From Odobenus rosmarus divergens (Eukaryota > Chordata > Mammalia > Carnivora > Odobenidae), in the NCBI RefSeq assembly GCF_000321225.1, contig NW_004451517.1:62001-126000 (forward strand): a stretch of DNA of 64,000 nt, read 5' to 3'. The notes below the pieces were generated by a model. That model was not told the origin of the DNA. It worked only from the letters and a program-made list of their open reading frames with translations, and did not search any database. The stretch's first letter is position 1. Every line of letters begins with the position of its first letter. This document shows, one piece after another, positions 30,958-42,590 of the stretch. A program made the translations under genes and the position numbers.

Positions 30958-31809
30958 TAAGGTTTTACCAGCTGTTTTGCACATAAAATTCACCACCACG
31001 GAGACCAATTGTCTTAACATGGCGCATACACCTCCTCTGTCTGTCCCAACACTTGGTTTACAGCCGAGAAGAAAAGCGGGGAGTGACACTGAACTGCATG
31101 CAAGTAATTTCGGCCTACATTTTTCTTTTCCTCAGTGATAAGTTCACCGGGAAAGAGCCGTGAGGAACGGGCTAGCCCCCGGCGTGCAGGGCAGACGCGC
31201 TGTAAGACCCCCCTCCCCCGAGCAGGGGTGAGCTGCAACCCCTCCTCCCGCCACATGTGTTCTGAGGATAGACTCTTCCCATTTATCTCTAAATATAATC
31301 ACCAGTTACCCACTTCCCCCCTCCCAAGCAAGTGGAATGGTTTTGCAATTTAATTTAATCACCCACTGAGTTTCCAAAATTAATTTCCTCTTAGAAATAA
31401 ATATTGTACTATGAATTATAAATCAGATCAGGCGGTAATTTACAGAGAACCTGTAAATTAAAATTTCGACTGTTGTTTCCCCCGCAAATTGAAGTGGGAG
31501 CGCTGAGGGTGTCCCCGGGATGGAGAACATTCGTGGACTCCCAGGGAAGGTCAGGTCCAAAGGGACACGTCGTCAACAAAGGAAGGCCCGGACTGCCTGG
31601 GGTGGTTTCCCAAATGAGCTGCTTCTATTTCATGTGATTCGGATCGTCCAGCGTTTGGAGCATGTTCCCTGTGTGTGGGCCACTGGCGTAAATGATGAAT
31701 AGCTCGGTCCCTGCCCCAGGCCCTGGGAACCTCCTGGTGGCGTCCCCGTGGAGTGGTTGTGGTGGTAAGGCCCACGGGAAGGGCTTGGGTTGCACTCAGC
31801 CCTTGCAAT
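30954..31809. other. Unique sequence including an AT-rich candidate conserved block
   Basis: No repeat or gene. Bases 31325-31500 are rich in TAATTT/AAATTA words within non-repetitive text and may be a conserved element; inferred only. Confidence 0.45.
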
Positions 31810-31990
31810 GTCAGCTTCTATAATCTTCACGGGAACCCAACATGGTAGGTTCTATGATGAGTCCCTTTCATCGATGAAGAAACAGAGGCCCAGAGAGCTC
31901 CAGTCACATGTCAAAGATGGCAAGTCTGCAGGTGGCCGTGTCCAGGGTGTGTGAGGCCGCCAGGTTCCAGAGTTGGGTCCCCATTCCCAC
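31810..31990 (-). mobile_element. MIR SINE (antisense)
   Basis: Shows 'catcgatgaagaaacagagg' and 'cccagagagctccagtcaca' in antisense MIR order. Confidence 0.75.
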
Positions 31991-32689
31991 ACTCAGTCCT
32001 GGCTGGTCCACTCTCCCTGCCCCACTGCCCCCCTGAGGCCAGACCACTGCTGTCCATCTCCACTTGGAGGGCCACGTTGCCTCCCAACCAGTCCCCCAGT
32101 GGCCACTTGTCCCCTCCTGCCCCCTCTCTCACACACACACCAAAGAACTCAGGGAGAGCTTTAGAAATGTAAATTTGAATGTGAAAATCCACAGTGTTCC
32201 CCTGCCTCCCAGGCCTGCCCTCTGCTCTCACAGGAACAAGACCGCATCCCTGCCCTGAACACTTCCCAGGTGGGCAGGGGAGACAAACCCACAGCAGATG
32301 GACCCGCTAGTTGGAACCTGGCAGAGGGATGCTGGTTGTTTGCACTGTTCACAGAAAAGTGATGATCTTGCAGGTTATGGGGGGAGGGGGGTCCTGGGGG
32401 GAGTTAGCGTTTACACATGTAAGCATTTCTTGGGTGAGCAACTGTCACAAATCAGGGGTGCGAAGCCTCAGCAACATATTTATTGACTGGGTGCAAAACT
32501 TTCAAAAGTGGGGGCCTTTATGATGAATGGGACAGACAAGACCCTTGCCCCAAAGTAGTTGCCAGTTCAAGGAAGAAGATAGAAAATCTGTGGACGACCC
32601 CAGGGCAGTGTAAGGAGTGCTGTGTTGGGGACTAGGAGGCCCGAGGGGGGCTCCTAACGGCTTCCCGCTCATGTCCCCCTGCAGCCCCA
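31991..32689. other. Unique sequence, no gene seen
   Basis: No recognisable repeat or coding signature. Confidence 0.45.
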
Positions 32690-32820
32690 TGAGCCTGGAG
32701 GTGCTACTATCATTGTCCCATCTTGCGGGGGTGGGGGGTTCTGAGAACTGAAGTGACTTCCGCTAGTCCACATTTCCAGGGCATGGCAGACCCCAGGCCT
32801 GACCGAGCAGCTGGATCATC
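32690..32820 (-). mobile_element. MIR fragment (antisense)
   Basis: Shows 'tactatcattgtcccatctt' followed by 'ctgagaactgaagtgacttc'. Diverged, but in order. Confidence 0.6.
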
Positions 32821-34104
32821 ATGAGCCCTGCCTCTTCTACCCCACTTCTCAGTAAATTGTTGAATGAGCTGGTCAGGTGAGGTCCACAGCTGAGAGGCCC
32901 TGTGCCCCAGGCAGATAACTCTCTCCTTCCAGATGATCTTTCCTTATCAGTTAGGCTTTCTACAGCAGGTGCGGAAGCCTAAGAAACAAACCGAGCTAGT
33001 AAACTAGCTGAGAAAGGAAAGGAAATTTGCTGGCTCATTTTTATCAGGAATTCCAGGAATATTTGGCTGCAGGTATGGCTGGATCCAGGGACGCAAGCTC
33101 TGTCTTCTAGATTCTTTGTCTCTTCTCATCTGATTCTGCTTGGCTTCTGTTGTCTTCCAGTAAAGAGGCTGCCCTGCCCCACAGCAGAATGGCAGTCCCC
33201 AGTGTCTGCAGGTGTCCTTTTTCTCCACCTCCAAACCCAGCCATAAAGGCCCTGACTGGCCATCTGAGTCACCTGCCCATGAGGCTTCGCTGCCCAGGAT
33301 TGGTTGGACAGAAGGTTGCTATTATCACCATCCTCCCTCCTCCTCTTCCTCCTCCTTCAGCCTCACGATCCATGGAGGCCGAGTTGCTCTCGGCAAGGAG
33401 CACAGCCCCAGCCCCAGCATGAGTGCTGTGCCCTCCAGGTCAGCTCAGAGGGCAGACCCGGCACCCAGGTCTCCGGCAGCAAGCCGGTGCTCTTTGACTT
33501 CTCCGCACGAGACGGAAGCGGTGTCCTGTTACAAGGGGCCGCCTCCCACGCAATGAAAGGGCCAGCGTGGTCCCCAAGAATGTGACCGGCTGTGGCCGGA
33601 ACAGCTGAGCAGAACATCTGGCTTTGCTTCTTGCCCAATTTTTCTCAGTGCATAAATTCCTCTTTTTTGCTGCTTTCATCTGGCCCCAGGCCTGGTCCCC
33701 TGGGGGCACAGAGAAGCAAAGCAAATATTTACCTGAAGCATACTTGGCTTCAGCTTAGGCTCAAAGCCTTCTTAAAACGTGGAGTGGAAACAGCCAGACC
33801 CTCTGGGCGATGTCCTCCTGGCCCTGTCCTGTTGGTCCTAGAACAGAGAGCCCTGTGGGGTGGCCTTGCTGGGGCCGGGCTCCGGCAGTCCATCACTGCG
33901 GTCTCAGGGGTTGGGGGCCACGGCGTGGTGGGGGCTGTGAGGGGAGGCAAGAACTGGAGGCACCTGGGACCCCAATCTACAGCGACTCGGGTTCCAGGCA
34001 AGGAGGTGAAACTTCCAAGCTGTTGATGGAGGCTTCAGGCAAATCAGTGTCCACTGTTAACCCCCAAGGGTCATGTTTGCAAAGTCAAGAGTGGCCTTTG
34101 GGGG
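32821..34104. other. Unique sequence, possible old repeat at 32985-33330
   Basis: The words 'ggaaatttgctggctcattt' and 'aggtatggctggatccaggg' resemble an old interspersed repeat I cannot name. The remainder is unique and gene-free. Confidence 0.4.
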
Positions 34105-34322
34105 CACTTTTTAAAAAATTGTGGTAAAATATACATAACATAAAGTTTACCTAAAAAGTGTACAGTTCATTAAGTACACTTCAGGGGTTGTGTCACCGTC
34201 ACCACCACCCATCTCCAGAACTTTCCATCTTCCCAAACTGAAACTGTCCCCACAAAACAACTCCCCATCTCCCTTCTCCCCTCAGCCCCTGGTGTCACCA
34301 GTCTACTTCCTGTCCTCACGAA
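34105..34322 (-). mobile_element. L1M 3' region (antisense), first part
   Basis: Contains 'attgtggtaaaatatacata', 'atctccagaactttccatct' and 'ccccagcccctgg'-type sequence, the antisense L1M order. Interrupted at about 34323 by an LTR fragment and resumed at 34465. Confidence 0.8.
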
Positions 34323-34462
34323 TCTCCACCAGACCCGGCCATGCTCGGCACTCCGGACTTCCAGCACTCTGGAAGTGTGAGAAATGAGTATCTGTTGTTT
34401 GAGCCCCCAGCCTGTGGAATTTTGTTACAGCGGACCCAATGGGCTAAGACCCTCCTGTAAGC
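34323..34462 (+). mobile_element. LTR 3' end (MLT1-like) inside L1M
   Basis: The text 'gagtatctgttgtttgagcc' then 'ggaattttgttacagcggac' and 'gggctaagac' resembles the 3' end of an MaLR LTR. L1M sequence continues on both sides. Confidence 0.6.
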
Positions 34463-34464
34463 GA

Positions 34465-34580
34465 AGCCCACGGTACCTGTCCTTTTGTGACTGGCTTCTT
34501 CCACGGAGGACAACTAGCTTCGAGCTTCATCCATCTTGGAGCAGGAAACTTTTTGTCAGTCCTTCCGGCTGGAATGTTTC
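34465..34580 (-). mobile_element. L1M 3' region (antisense), second part
   Basis: Resumes with 'tccttttgtgactggcttct' and 'cgagcttcatccatcttgga', which in intact L1M copies follow the sequence ending at 34322. Confidence 0.7.
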
Positions 34581-36114
34581 ACTTGTTTACTTAGGGACCA
34601 AACAGAATGATCCTGGGTGCATTGAGAGTGGGGGATAACCATGTCTTTGAAAGATGGACATTCAGGACTGACCCTGTGACAAATTTCCATTTATATGACC
34701 AAGAATAACCCTCACGAGAGACCCTCCTAACTTGGGCCACACCAATGTTAACTGTTGGTTTTGAGTGACAACAGAAATAGTTTGGGAAATTTTCTCCAAC
34801 CTCCAGTCTGCAGATCTCTGTATTTGCAATGCTGTGGTCCCCTGGGACTCCCCTCCGTCTGGATACTCAGCAGCAAGGCTGCGCTCAGACTCCCTCAGGA
34901 ATGGCCCTTTCTGTTGGGGCTGCGCCATTTTGCGCGAGTCTCTATTTACTTGGCAGGAGTTCTCTCCCTGCAAGATGCATCTAATTCAGAAAGAGAGGTG
35001 CATATTGACTTTGCTGATCAGCATTTCCCACAGTGCACCCCACAGGCCACCTGCCCCCCAATCACCTGAGGGCAGGGAGTCACCCACAGAACCTGCGGTC
35101 TTAATCATTTCCCCAGAACATTCTTTGCCCACCAAAGGCTAAGGACCAACAGATTCTTTTATGTTTAAAATTTTACAGCAAAGTTGTGTTACTTTTATAA
35201 TCAAATAAAAATCAAGATACATAGAGGCTTTCCTTCTTCCTTTTCAGTCTGTTTCCCTCTCTGTCCCTCAACGCCTGCCTGCCTCCCTCCCTCCCTCCCT
35301 CCCTTCCTGCCTTCCTTTTAGAGAACTGAAGTTAAGACCTTGCTCAGAGATGTCCCAGCCCCTCCTTGCCCTCCCCTCCTGATTCAGGGGTGGTTCCCAG
35401 ATGCTGGTGAGTGACACGGGTTTGAGGTGAACAGGGAGGAGAGTTGGTCCTCCAGGAAGCTGGGAAGCTCAGGAACCAGGTCACTCGCTGTGCTCCCTGG
35501 GAAAGCTTCCTGTGCACCAGGCTCGCTGCCTGTGCGGGGCAGCAGGGCCTGGATGAGCTTGAGCAGACCAGCTGGACCAGAGGCCTTTGGGGTGCCATCC
35601 TCTTATTCTTTTCTAAAGAGTAAACAATGCCGCTGATAAATTTGGGGGCCCTTCCAGAAAATTCCTAAAGGAGCTGCCCCAAGCCTCCGTGGTCCTGGCA
35701 GATGGGCCTTCGGAGAGAGGGCTGGGCGTCAGCAGCACTATCTCTGCCCAGCGGTGTCTTCCATTCTGAGGCTCTTCCCTGCTTTTTACCTTCAGAGCAT
35801 TTGGCCCAGTGGTTAGCACACCAGTGATTTCTTCATCTCCCACAGCGTCGGTCCCCCGCCCTGTGCGGCATACCCCCCAGGGCTGGGGACAAGGGCCAGG
35901 GCCGCGACTGTGGTGTTTGCCGCTCAGTCCCCGGGGCCAGTCACACAGTAGGCCTGCAGTGTGTACTGCTCAGCTTAACAGCTAAAGGGCACACAATCCC
36001 CCAATCCTCCGAGTTCACTGGACCACAGAACGCAGTCCTCCCGGATCTCCTGAGGGCCTGCTCTGTGCCAGGATCTTTGCTGAGCCCCGCTGGATCCCTG
36101 CCTCTGTGAGCTGA
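34581..36114. other. Unique sequence, no gene seen
   Basis: Contains a CT-rich simple repeat at 35274-35318. No recognised interspersed repeat or coding signature elsewhere. Confidence 0.5.
35274..35318 (+). repeat. (CCTC/CCTG)n pyrimidine-rich simple repeat
   Basis: CCTG units pass into CCTC units, e.g. 'ctccctccctccctccct'. Confidence 0.9.
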
Positions 36115-36357
36115 GTAAGGTCATGGAACAGACACAGGTTTTGGAATCAGAGAGACAGGATTTTGAACAACACAGGAAGTAGGCCACTTACCTGGGTGCG
36201 CTTGAGCAGCAAAGCACCCTGAGCCTCAGTTTCCCCAGCTATAAGATAGACATAGCGGGAATATGTATCGTGTCTGATAGTCGGGCAGGATTGGAGAAAA
36301 TGTCTGTACTGCACTCGACAAAATGCTTAGCATGTAGTAAGTGCTCAGTAAATTACC
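36115..36357 (+). mobile_element. MIR SINE (sense), near full length
   Basis: Shows 'gttttggaatcagagagaca', 'tgagcctcagtttccccagc' and the 3' end 'atgtagtaagtgctcagtaa'. About 240 bp, almost complete. Confidence 0.85.
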
Positions 36358-36785
36358 TCCTGTATTAATTTCCTAGGGCTGTTATAAATACGACAAATTG
36401 GGTGGCTTAAAACAACAATTTATTTTCTTATGTTTCTAGCGGCCAGACGTCTGAAATCTGGTGCCTTGTGGAGGCTCAGAGAGAGAGAGAATCTGTCCAT
36501 GCAACACCCCTAGCACCTGCTGGCTGCCTGTTCCTTGACTCGTAGCAGTAAAACCCCAATCTCTGACTCCATTGTCACCTGCCCCCTTTCCTGCGTGTCC
36601 CTACGTCTTCGTGTCCCTCCACTCTTATAAGGACACCAGTCACTGAATTTAAAGCCCACCCTAATCCAACATGACCTCAACTTAACTAATTATACTTGCA
36701 AAGACCCTATTTCCACATAAGGTCACATTCTGAGACTCCAGGTAGATGTGAATTCTGGGCGGACGTTGGTCAGCCCAGGACACCT
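36358..36785 (-). mobile_element. MLT1-type LTR (ERVL-MaLR, antisense)
   Basis: Reads antisense from 'tgtattaatttcctagggct' and 'ggtggcttaaaacaacaatt' through 'cttataaggacaccagtcac' to 'gaccctatttccacataagg'. About 430 bp, close to complete; a solitary LTR. Confidence 0.85.
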
Positions 36786-37714
36786 TCTATTGTTCTCGTG
36801 CTTGGTGCTTTGTAGACATCATTTCATTCCACCCTCCAGCCCCCCTGGGAAGAAGGGACGGCGAGGAGGGGCAGGCAGCCCTCAGGATGGGCCCCTGTTC
36901 TTGCCTGGGCTTTGAATGCATGTGATTTTCAGAGACAGACCTGCACTGAACCCCCACCTGGACTCCTCTCTCAAGATGGCATCCTCCCCTGAAAGCACAG
37001 GGAACAACATGGGGCTGGCTCCAAAGCACCCCGCGTTCTCAGACCCCACGGCCAGAAGAAACGTCTTGGTTGCAAAACAGACATGGAGCTGACCAGCTGG
37101 AGGCCCCCCAAGAGAGCAGGAGCGTGGGGCCTACTTCCAAGTTGACGTTGGCGCAGAGAGCAGAGCCGGGAACTCTGCGTGGGGGGTGCTTTCTTGGTGG
37201 CACAGGCAGAGGCCCGGCCGGGCGTCCAGCCTGGCTCGCGGGTTCTGGGTTTACATGCCCCGGTGTGAAGAGCTCTTGCTTTCTCCAACATTCCGGGAAC
37301 CTGGCCTCAGCCTGGCACAGGCCTCATCCTTCCTGAGGACACGATGAGTATTCGCTGCTTGACGTCAGCAAAATTCAATCCCCGGTCGTCTCCCCTGAGG
37401 GTGCATTTGTGGTGGGTTGATGTGAACCCGTTCTGAGGACAGAGGCAGAGGGATTCGCTGTGTCTCTTGGGAGGAGCCCGCCGGGTAGCTCAACCCCCAC
37501 CCAGAAGAGAACCGTTTCTGTGCATGGATGTGCAGCAGCTGACCCAGGGAGGGTAACCCAAACAGATCCTCGCTCTTGAAACTTGACTTTTTCATCACCT
37601 GTTCAAGTATGGGCTTGCTCTCGTCAGCCTCCTGACAAGCACCCGTCCTGTTTCTCTAACCTGAACGCCACTCCTCACACTCCAATCCAGGGGTGGGGGG
37701 GCTGGTGACAGGCA
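36786..37714. other. Unique sequence, no gene seen
   Basis: GC-rich, no repeat recognised. A perfect CRE-type octamer lies at 37360-37367. Confidence 0.5.
37360..37367. promoter_or_regulatory. Perfect CRE octamer (TGACGTCA)
   Basis: The palindromic CREB/ATF consensus is present in 'gcttgacgtcagc'. No promoter, TATA box or exon is seen nearby, so function is only possible. Confidence 0.25.
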
Positions 37715-37835
37715 GACTCTAGGGCCCCTAAGCCAGTGATTCGGACTCAGTAGGTGGGGTTCAGGAATCTGCCTCTATAACAGGTTCTCTGGGTCACTGA
37801 TCCGAGCCGTCTGTGCAAAACCCTGGGACGAACAC
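37715..37835 (+). mobile_element. MER5-type hAT fragment
   Basis: Contains 'gtgattcggactcagtaggt' and 'ggggttcaggaatctgcctc', the MER5 middle block. Confidence 0.65.
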
Positions 37836-39649
37836 TGAGCTAGCTCTGAGGGGAGCTCTAGCAAGTATTATGCAAAATTAGATTTTTTTTTTTTTTTTTT
37901 TAGGGAAGATCCAAACCAGTGTTTTCCAAAGCATAGGGTCTCTGGTTGAGGGTGAGGTGGTTTTCAGTGGTGTATGCACGTGGCATTGAATAACACTGGC
38001 TCAGGCGGTGCAAAAATTATGCCCCTTTCCATCCCTCTGGGTGGTTCAGGGGGAACGCCTCCTCTGGCATGAAGAGACTTTAGCGCCTCCTGATGCTTCT
38101 AATCTCCCTTGTGAACCAAGAGGCGGGCCCCAGGTCCGAAGACTTCAGCAGGCAGCAGCACTGGGCTGGCACGGAGTGATATTAGTTTAGAAATACTTAT
38201 TTCTCAGAATTGTGAATAATAGAGAAATTATTATTTAAAATAATCATTTCAAGGCATGTGCTTCTGTAGTTACCTTCTATTGATGGCAAGGGATGCTCAT
38301 TTCCATGTAGGATGGTGATACCAAGATTCCTTTTAAATTAAATTAAATTCCTTTTAAATTAAAAGTTGGTGAAAAACCTGAGGTGATTCGCAGAAACAGT
38401 GGCTGGGCCAAAAGTGTGGGGGTGATTCAGGAAATGCTAATCCAGGGGAAGCTTCGAGTTTTGTGTATGGGAAGAGAGAGGCCTCGGGTGGGGAAGGGAC
38501 CTGCCCAAGATCACATAGCATCTGGGGACAGCCTGCGGTCCCCTCTAGGTCCCCACTGCGGATGTCTGTGAGGCCAACGCTGCCGAGGCCGGTTCCTGTG
38601 AACCTGGAGTGATTCTCAAGACACCAATAGCTTTAAAACAGATCAAAATGAAGCGGCCAGAGGGAACTCCCCCCAGCATTCGGTGGCTGCTAGGAGCGGA
38701 GGGCCGTGTATCTGGTGACCTACTGCACGGGCAGGCCTCTCTGTCCCCGGTCACCCAAAAGGTGGGGTGGGGGGGCAGGGGGGGTGAGAACATTCTTTGG
38801 GACTGACACAGTGGTTCCACACTGACCTCACCCCAACGACTGAAGGCTTGTTATTCAAAACTGAATTTCATTTCGTTTCTAAGCGCTCAGGAGCTGGGGC
38901 TCATGAGCAGCTTTTGTCTGTGAAACGGAGATCCAGGTGGTTGAAAAGAGCCCTCTACGGCTGCAGAAGGCTGACTTTGGCAGTCGCTGGTTCTGGTTCT
39001 TCCCCAGCCCTGGCAGAGACACCCTGCTGGTCTTATGGGGCTCCAGGTGTGGTTGGAGGGAACCCCCGGGGCACACCCATGAGGGAGCTGTGGGAGGTGG
39101 GGCCGCCAGTCAGGCTCCAGGAAGCAGAGCCTGAGACAGGGGTTCTGGTGCAGGTGCCAAATCCTGGAGCAGCTGGAGAGGCAGCGAGGGCAGGGAAGGA
39201 GGTGAGGTCTCAGCTAGTGTTCAGCCTCAGCCGGGTCCCACGGGGAAGGACCCCGGGAGTGTAAACTGCATCGGGTGGGAGGCGAGGCATTCGAACCCCC
39301 TTGTCAGTCAGTCGTGGGCTGTGGGGTGCCCTTGCGGTGGGTGGGGAGGCTCCCCCCAGTCAAGGACATGTTTCCAGAGAAGGGGTGGTAGTCCTAGGGA
39401 GTGACAGTGTGCTGGGAAACCAGCTTTCTGGGAGTGGGAGGACCAAAGTCTTGATCTGTAGCTTTTGCCATTTCTGTGGTGTCAATACTCCCTCTGTGGC
39501 CGATTTCAAAGCTACCAGTGGTGTAACAACTGGCCCACAAATTCCTGGCTATTTGACAGTTAGCTCCCACAAGCCAGGAGGAGCTGAGCCCGCCCAGCCT
39601 CGCCGCAGCTGGAGGGAACAGGGCGGGTGGAAAGCGGTCCGGGCGGCAC
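37836..39649. other. Unique sequence, no gene seen
   Basis: T run at 37881-37902, AT-rich self-complementary stretch at 38320-38365, and a G-rich run at 38761-38786. The GC-rich part has motif-free frames up to 170 codons. Confidence 0.5.
38761..38786 (+). other. G-quadruplex candidate
   Basis: Runs 'ggtggggtggggggg' and then 'caggggggg' satisfy the G4 rule. Confidence 0.55.
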
Positions 39650-40275
39650 CGGGGCAGCGTCCCTTTGGCCCAGTGACCACAACTGCCTTCCTGCTTCCTC
39701 TCTCAGCCCTGCAATCTTTCCTTCCACCACGAGCAGAAGCACATTTCACACACAGCTCCAGCATGCCACCCCTGAATTACGCCTTCCAGGCCTCCCCGTC
39801 CCCTCCAGGATAAAGTACCCCCTCTGCACCTGGGTCCATGGACCCCTGCCCTGCGGACGCCTGCCCACCTCCCCAGCCTCATCTCTGCCCCTCCTTCTCT
39901 CGTGGACCTCCCACTCGGCCACTCTGGGCTCTCTTCCTTCCTCGAGGTCTTGACCCACCCCCCCCAACTGCCAGGGCTCTAAGCCCCTCCCCACACAGCT
40001 GTCCCGGCCAGGAACACCATTTCCCTGCCCTGTCGTCTTCGCCCAACCAGCTTCTATGAAGGTTTGCTAGAACGTCTTTCTCGTTCCTGAGCAGGGCATT
40101 CAGGCCTTGCTGGGCCAGCTTGGGCCAGTGCACCCCTGTCTCTGGGCTCAGTCCCCAGTGTCTTCTGCTCTGGGCTGGCTACTCCTTGACCATAAAGACC
40201 TTGCTTGGCTTCAGTACGCCTGAGTCCACGTCACTCAGCATGGGGCCTCAATGTAGACAAATGAATGAATGAACA
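39650..40275 (+). mobile_element. L2 LINE 3' end (sense), about 620 bp
   Basis: Reads in L2 sense order: 'ccctccaggataaagtaccc', 'ctctgggctctcttccttcc', 'ctatgaaggtttgctagaac', and the terminal 'gacaaatgaatgaatgaaca'. Confidence 0.75.
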
Positions 40276-40489
40276 ATTCAGTCTATCAGGAACTTGTAAT
40301 GACTGAGTGATCAAGGCACCGGCCCAGTAACAAATGTCACACAGAGGAGCCACCATCTGTCCCCCTCTGCTCTGGAGGACTCTGTTCCGGGGACTTGAGA
40401 ATGCAGGCGTCGCGTGGAGCTCCGAGCTGTCCTGGCACAGCCCCCACGTCGCACCTGCTGCTCCCTATATGTGGCTCCCAGTCCGGGGG
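40276..40489. other. Unique sequence, no gene seen
   Basis: No recognisable repeat. Confidence 0.4.
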
Positions 40490-40630
40490 AGGGCAGAGAG
40501 CTGCCCCATTTTAGAGACAAGGACATTGAGGAGGTCAAGAGATTAAATCACTTGCTCAGGGCCACACGACTTCTCAATAGCGAGGGTTTGACAACTTGTC
40601 TTCCAACCAACGGCATGCCCTTGGCCGCTT
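40490..40630 (-). mobile_element. MIR SINE (antisense)
   Basis: Shows 'ccccattttagagacaagga' and 'cttgctcagggccacacgac' in antisense MIR order. Confidence 0.75.
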
Positions 40631-40959
40631 TCTACATCACGCACAGAGCAGGGCCTCCTCATTTTATCTGCCGCTCTGTATTCCACGGGATGGGCATGTC
40701 TTTCTCTGTTTAAATGTGCCCTGGTCCTGAGCATTTGTTTGGTTTCTTTCTTTATCCCTTTTCTAACCAGAGTTACAGTGGACACGTTTGTGTCCATCCA
40801 GGGGCATCACTGGCCTGGCTGGAGGGGAGGAGCGTGACAGATTGCAGAGTTCATGTCTTGAGAAATTTTGCAACTCAACTTCTGGGCAGTAAAGGAATCA
40901 CCTTCCTCAAGGAGAGGTCTGCCCTCTTCCAGGCTCCTGGGAGGCTACCCTTAATTCCT
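40631..40959. other. Unique sequence, no gene seen
   Basis: No recognisable repeat. Confidence 0.4.
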
Positions 40960-41440
40960 CAGAGTGTCCAGCCTCATAGAGTGGCTTGGTTTACTTGTTG
41001 GCCATCTTGGGCCATGTGACATCAACTTGACCTCCAGACGGGCTGAAGACAAGAAGGTCAGCCACGTGGGCAGCCAGCCAAGTCTAGTGGCTGAATCCTA
41101 TAAAAGCCCTGGATGCCGAGGCTCACGAGCATCCCCGGTGGGCAGTAGTCTGTGTATGCTGTCATATATCATTGCCAGGAAAAGTTAGCACTCTCCATGA
41201 TTCCATGGGGAGAGGGCAACTGGAGCCTCCATGCTTCGAACTCTCCTGGGCACTGTCCCCTGTGTCTCTTCTCTCGACTGATTTGCATCTGTATCTTTTG
41301 CTGTAATAAAGTGTAACTGTGACCTATATCAGCTTTCGGTGAGTTCTGAGTCCTTCTAGTGAATTATCAAAACTGATAGTACCCTTGGGGACCCCCAAAC
41401 TTGCAACTGGTGTCAAGGTGAGGATGATCTTGGGGCCCCC
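40960..41440 (+). mobile_element. Retroviral LTR, family unresolved, with TATA box and poly(A) signal
   Basis: LTR architecture is visible: TATAAAAG at 41099-41106, AATAAA at 41305-41310, and a 3' part 'tgagttctgagtccttctag' then 'cttggggacccccaaacttg' typical of an ERV LTR with its neighbouring 3' sequence. No retroviral coding sequence follows. Class not assigned; boundaries approximate. Confidence 0.6.
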
Positions 41441-41534
41441 TGTACTCTGCAATTTCCATTTTGAGAACTCCTCTTCTGTGACGGGCCTTGGGATGTAAGT
41501 GCCTAAGGGGCCTCAGGCTGGGTCTTGCACGGAG

Positions 41535-41600
41535 GGATCCCTTGGCCCTAGCACACAGTAGACGTTCAACAAATGGTTGTTGAATTGATCCATTCAATAA
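41535..41600 (+). mobile_element. L2 LINE 3' terminus (sense)
   Basis: Contains 'ctagcacacagtagacgttc' and 'aacaaatggttgttgaattg', the L2 terminal motif. Confidence 0.75.
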
Positions 41601-41604
41601 TGGC

Positions 41605-41775
41605 AGCCCTTGACATTCAGTAAGGTTGGATGTTGGTTTTATTACACTCACTTTACAAAGTGGAATTGGACCCAGAGAGGGGCAGTGACTTGTCCAAACC
41701 ACACAGCTGAGCCAGGATTTGAACCCTGGTCTGAGGTTTCAAAGCCACACTTTCTCCTGTCCTCCATACCTCCCC
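41605..41775 (-). mobile_element. MIR SINE (antisense)
   Basis: Shows 'cccagagaggggcagtgact', 'aaccacacagctgagccagg' and 'atttgaaccctggtctgag' in antisense MIR order. Confidence 0.85.
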
Positions 41776-42399
41776 TCGCTGTGTGGCTGGGAAAGTGACA
41801 GGCTGAGAATAAGGAGGCTGGGGAAGCAGGAGTCGGGGTTGGGGCAGCTCCCAGGGAAAACGCGCGGTGGGGGTCCCCCAGGGGCTGCTCAGCTGCTCAG
41901 AGCTGGGCTTAGCGGAGACCTGTCTGGGGCCTGCAGTGATGCTATCTGTCCCGCGTGTGCGTGTGGCCTCAAAAGAAAGGGATGAGAGGGCGGGAGACTG
42001 AGAGACAGGAGGGAACCTTTGTGAGTTATGAAAGGAGAGCCAGATGAGAGGAGATAAGCACTTCAGTGCTGTGCTTTTATTGCACAAATCTGCACTTCTA
42101 GTTGGAAGAAAAGATTTTTTTCTTTGGTTGTCATTTGCTTAAGAGAATTGGAGAACCAAGAGCTGTCTGGGTGGATGATTAATGGGAAAAAAATTACATT
42201 TCGATGAGGTCTCTCCTCCTGAAGGGTGACTCTCAACAAAGGGATGTGTAGAGTGAATGTCAGGTTCATTTCCTCACTTCCGCCCCAGCTGGGGCCGAGA
42301 GAGATGCTCTCGGGGGGGCGCAGGGGGAACGGGGTAGACAAGAAACAGTTGAAGGCTGAGGGGGTCTCATTTACAATCACTGCATCTAATGTGCACAGG
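41776..42399. other. Unique sequence, no gene seen
   Basis: No recognisable repeat or coding signature. Confidence 0.45.
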
Positions 42400-42590
42400 T
42401 TGCTTCCTATGGGGCCTGGTGTGGCACTGAGCATGTTTTCGATGGCGTGTACATATGGCGGCCCCATGAACTAGGTGCCATGAACATCCCCATTTCACAG
42501 ATGACAAAATGAAGCTCGGGGAGTTAGGGAGTTGGATCAGGGTCTTGGGCTTGAAACATGACTGCAGCCAGATCTGTCTGGCTCTTCAGT
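42400..42590 (-). mobile_element. MIR SINE (antisense)
   Basis: Shows 'catccccatttcacagatga' and 'caaaatgaagctcgggga' in antisense MIR order. Confidence 0.75.

Noticed and set aside
34765..35142. 125-codon plus frame with balanced composition
   Set aside because: No recognised domain and no splice signals in phase; left as unique DNA.
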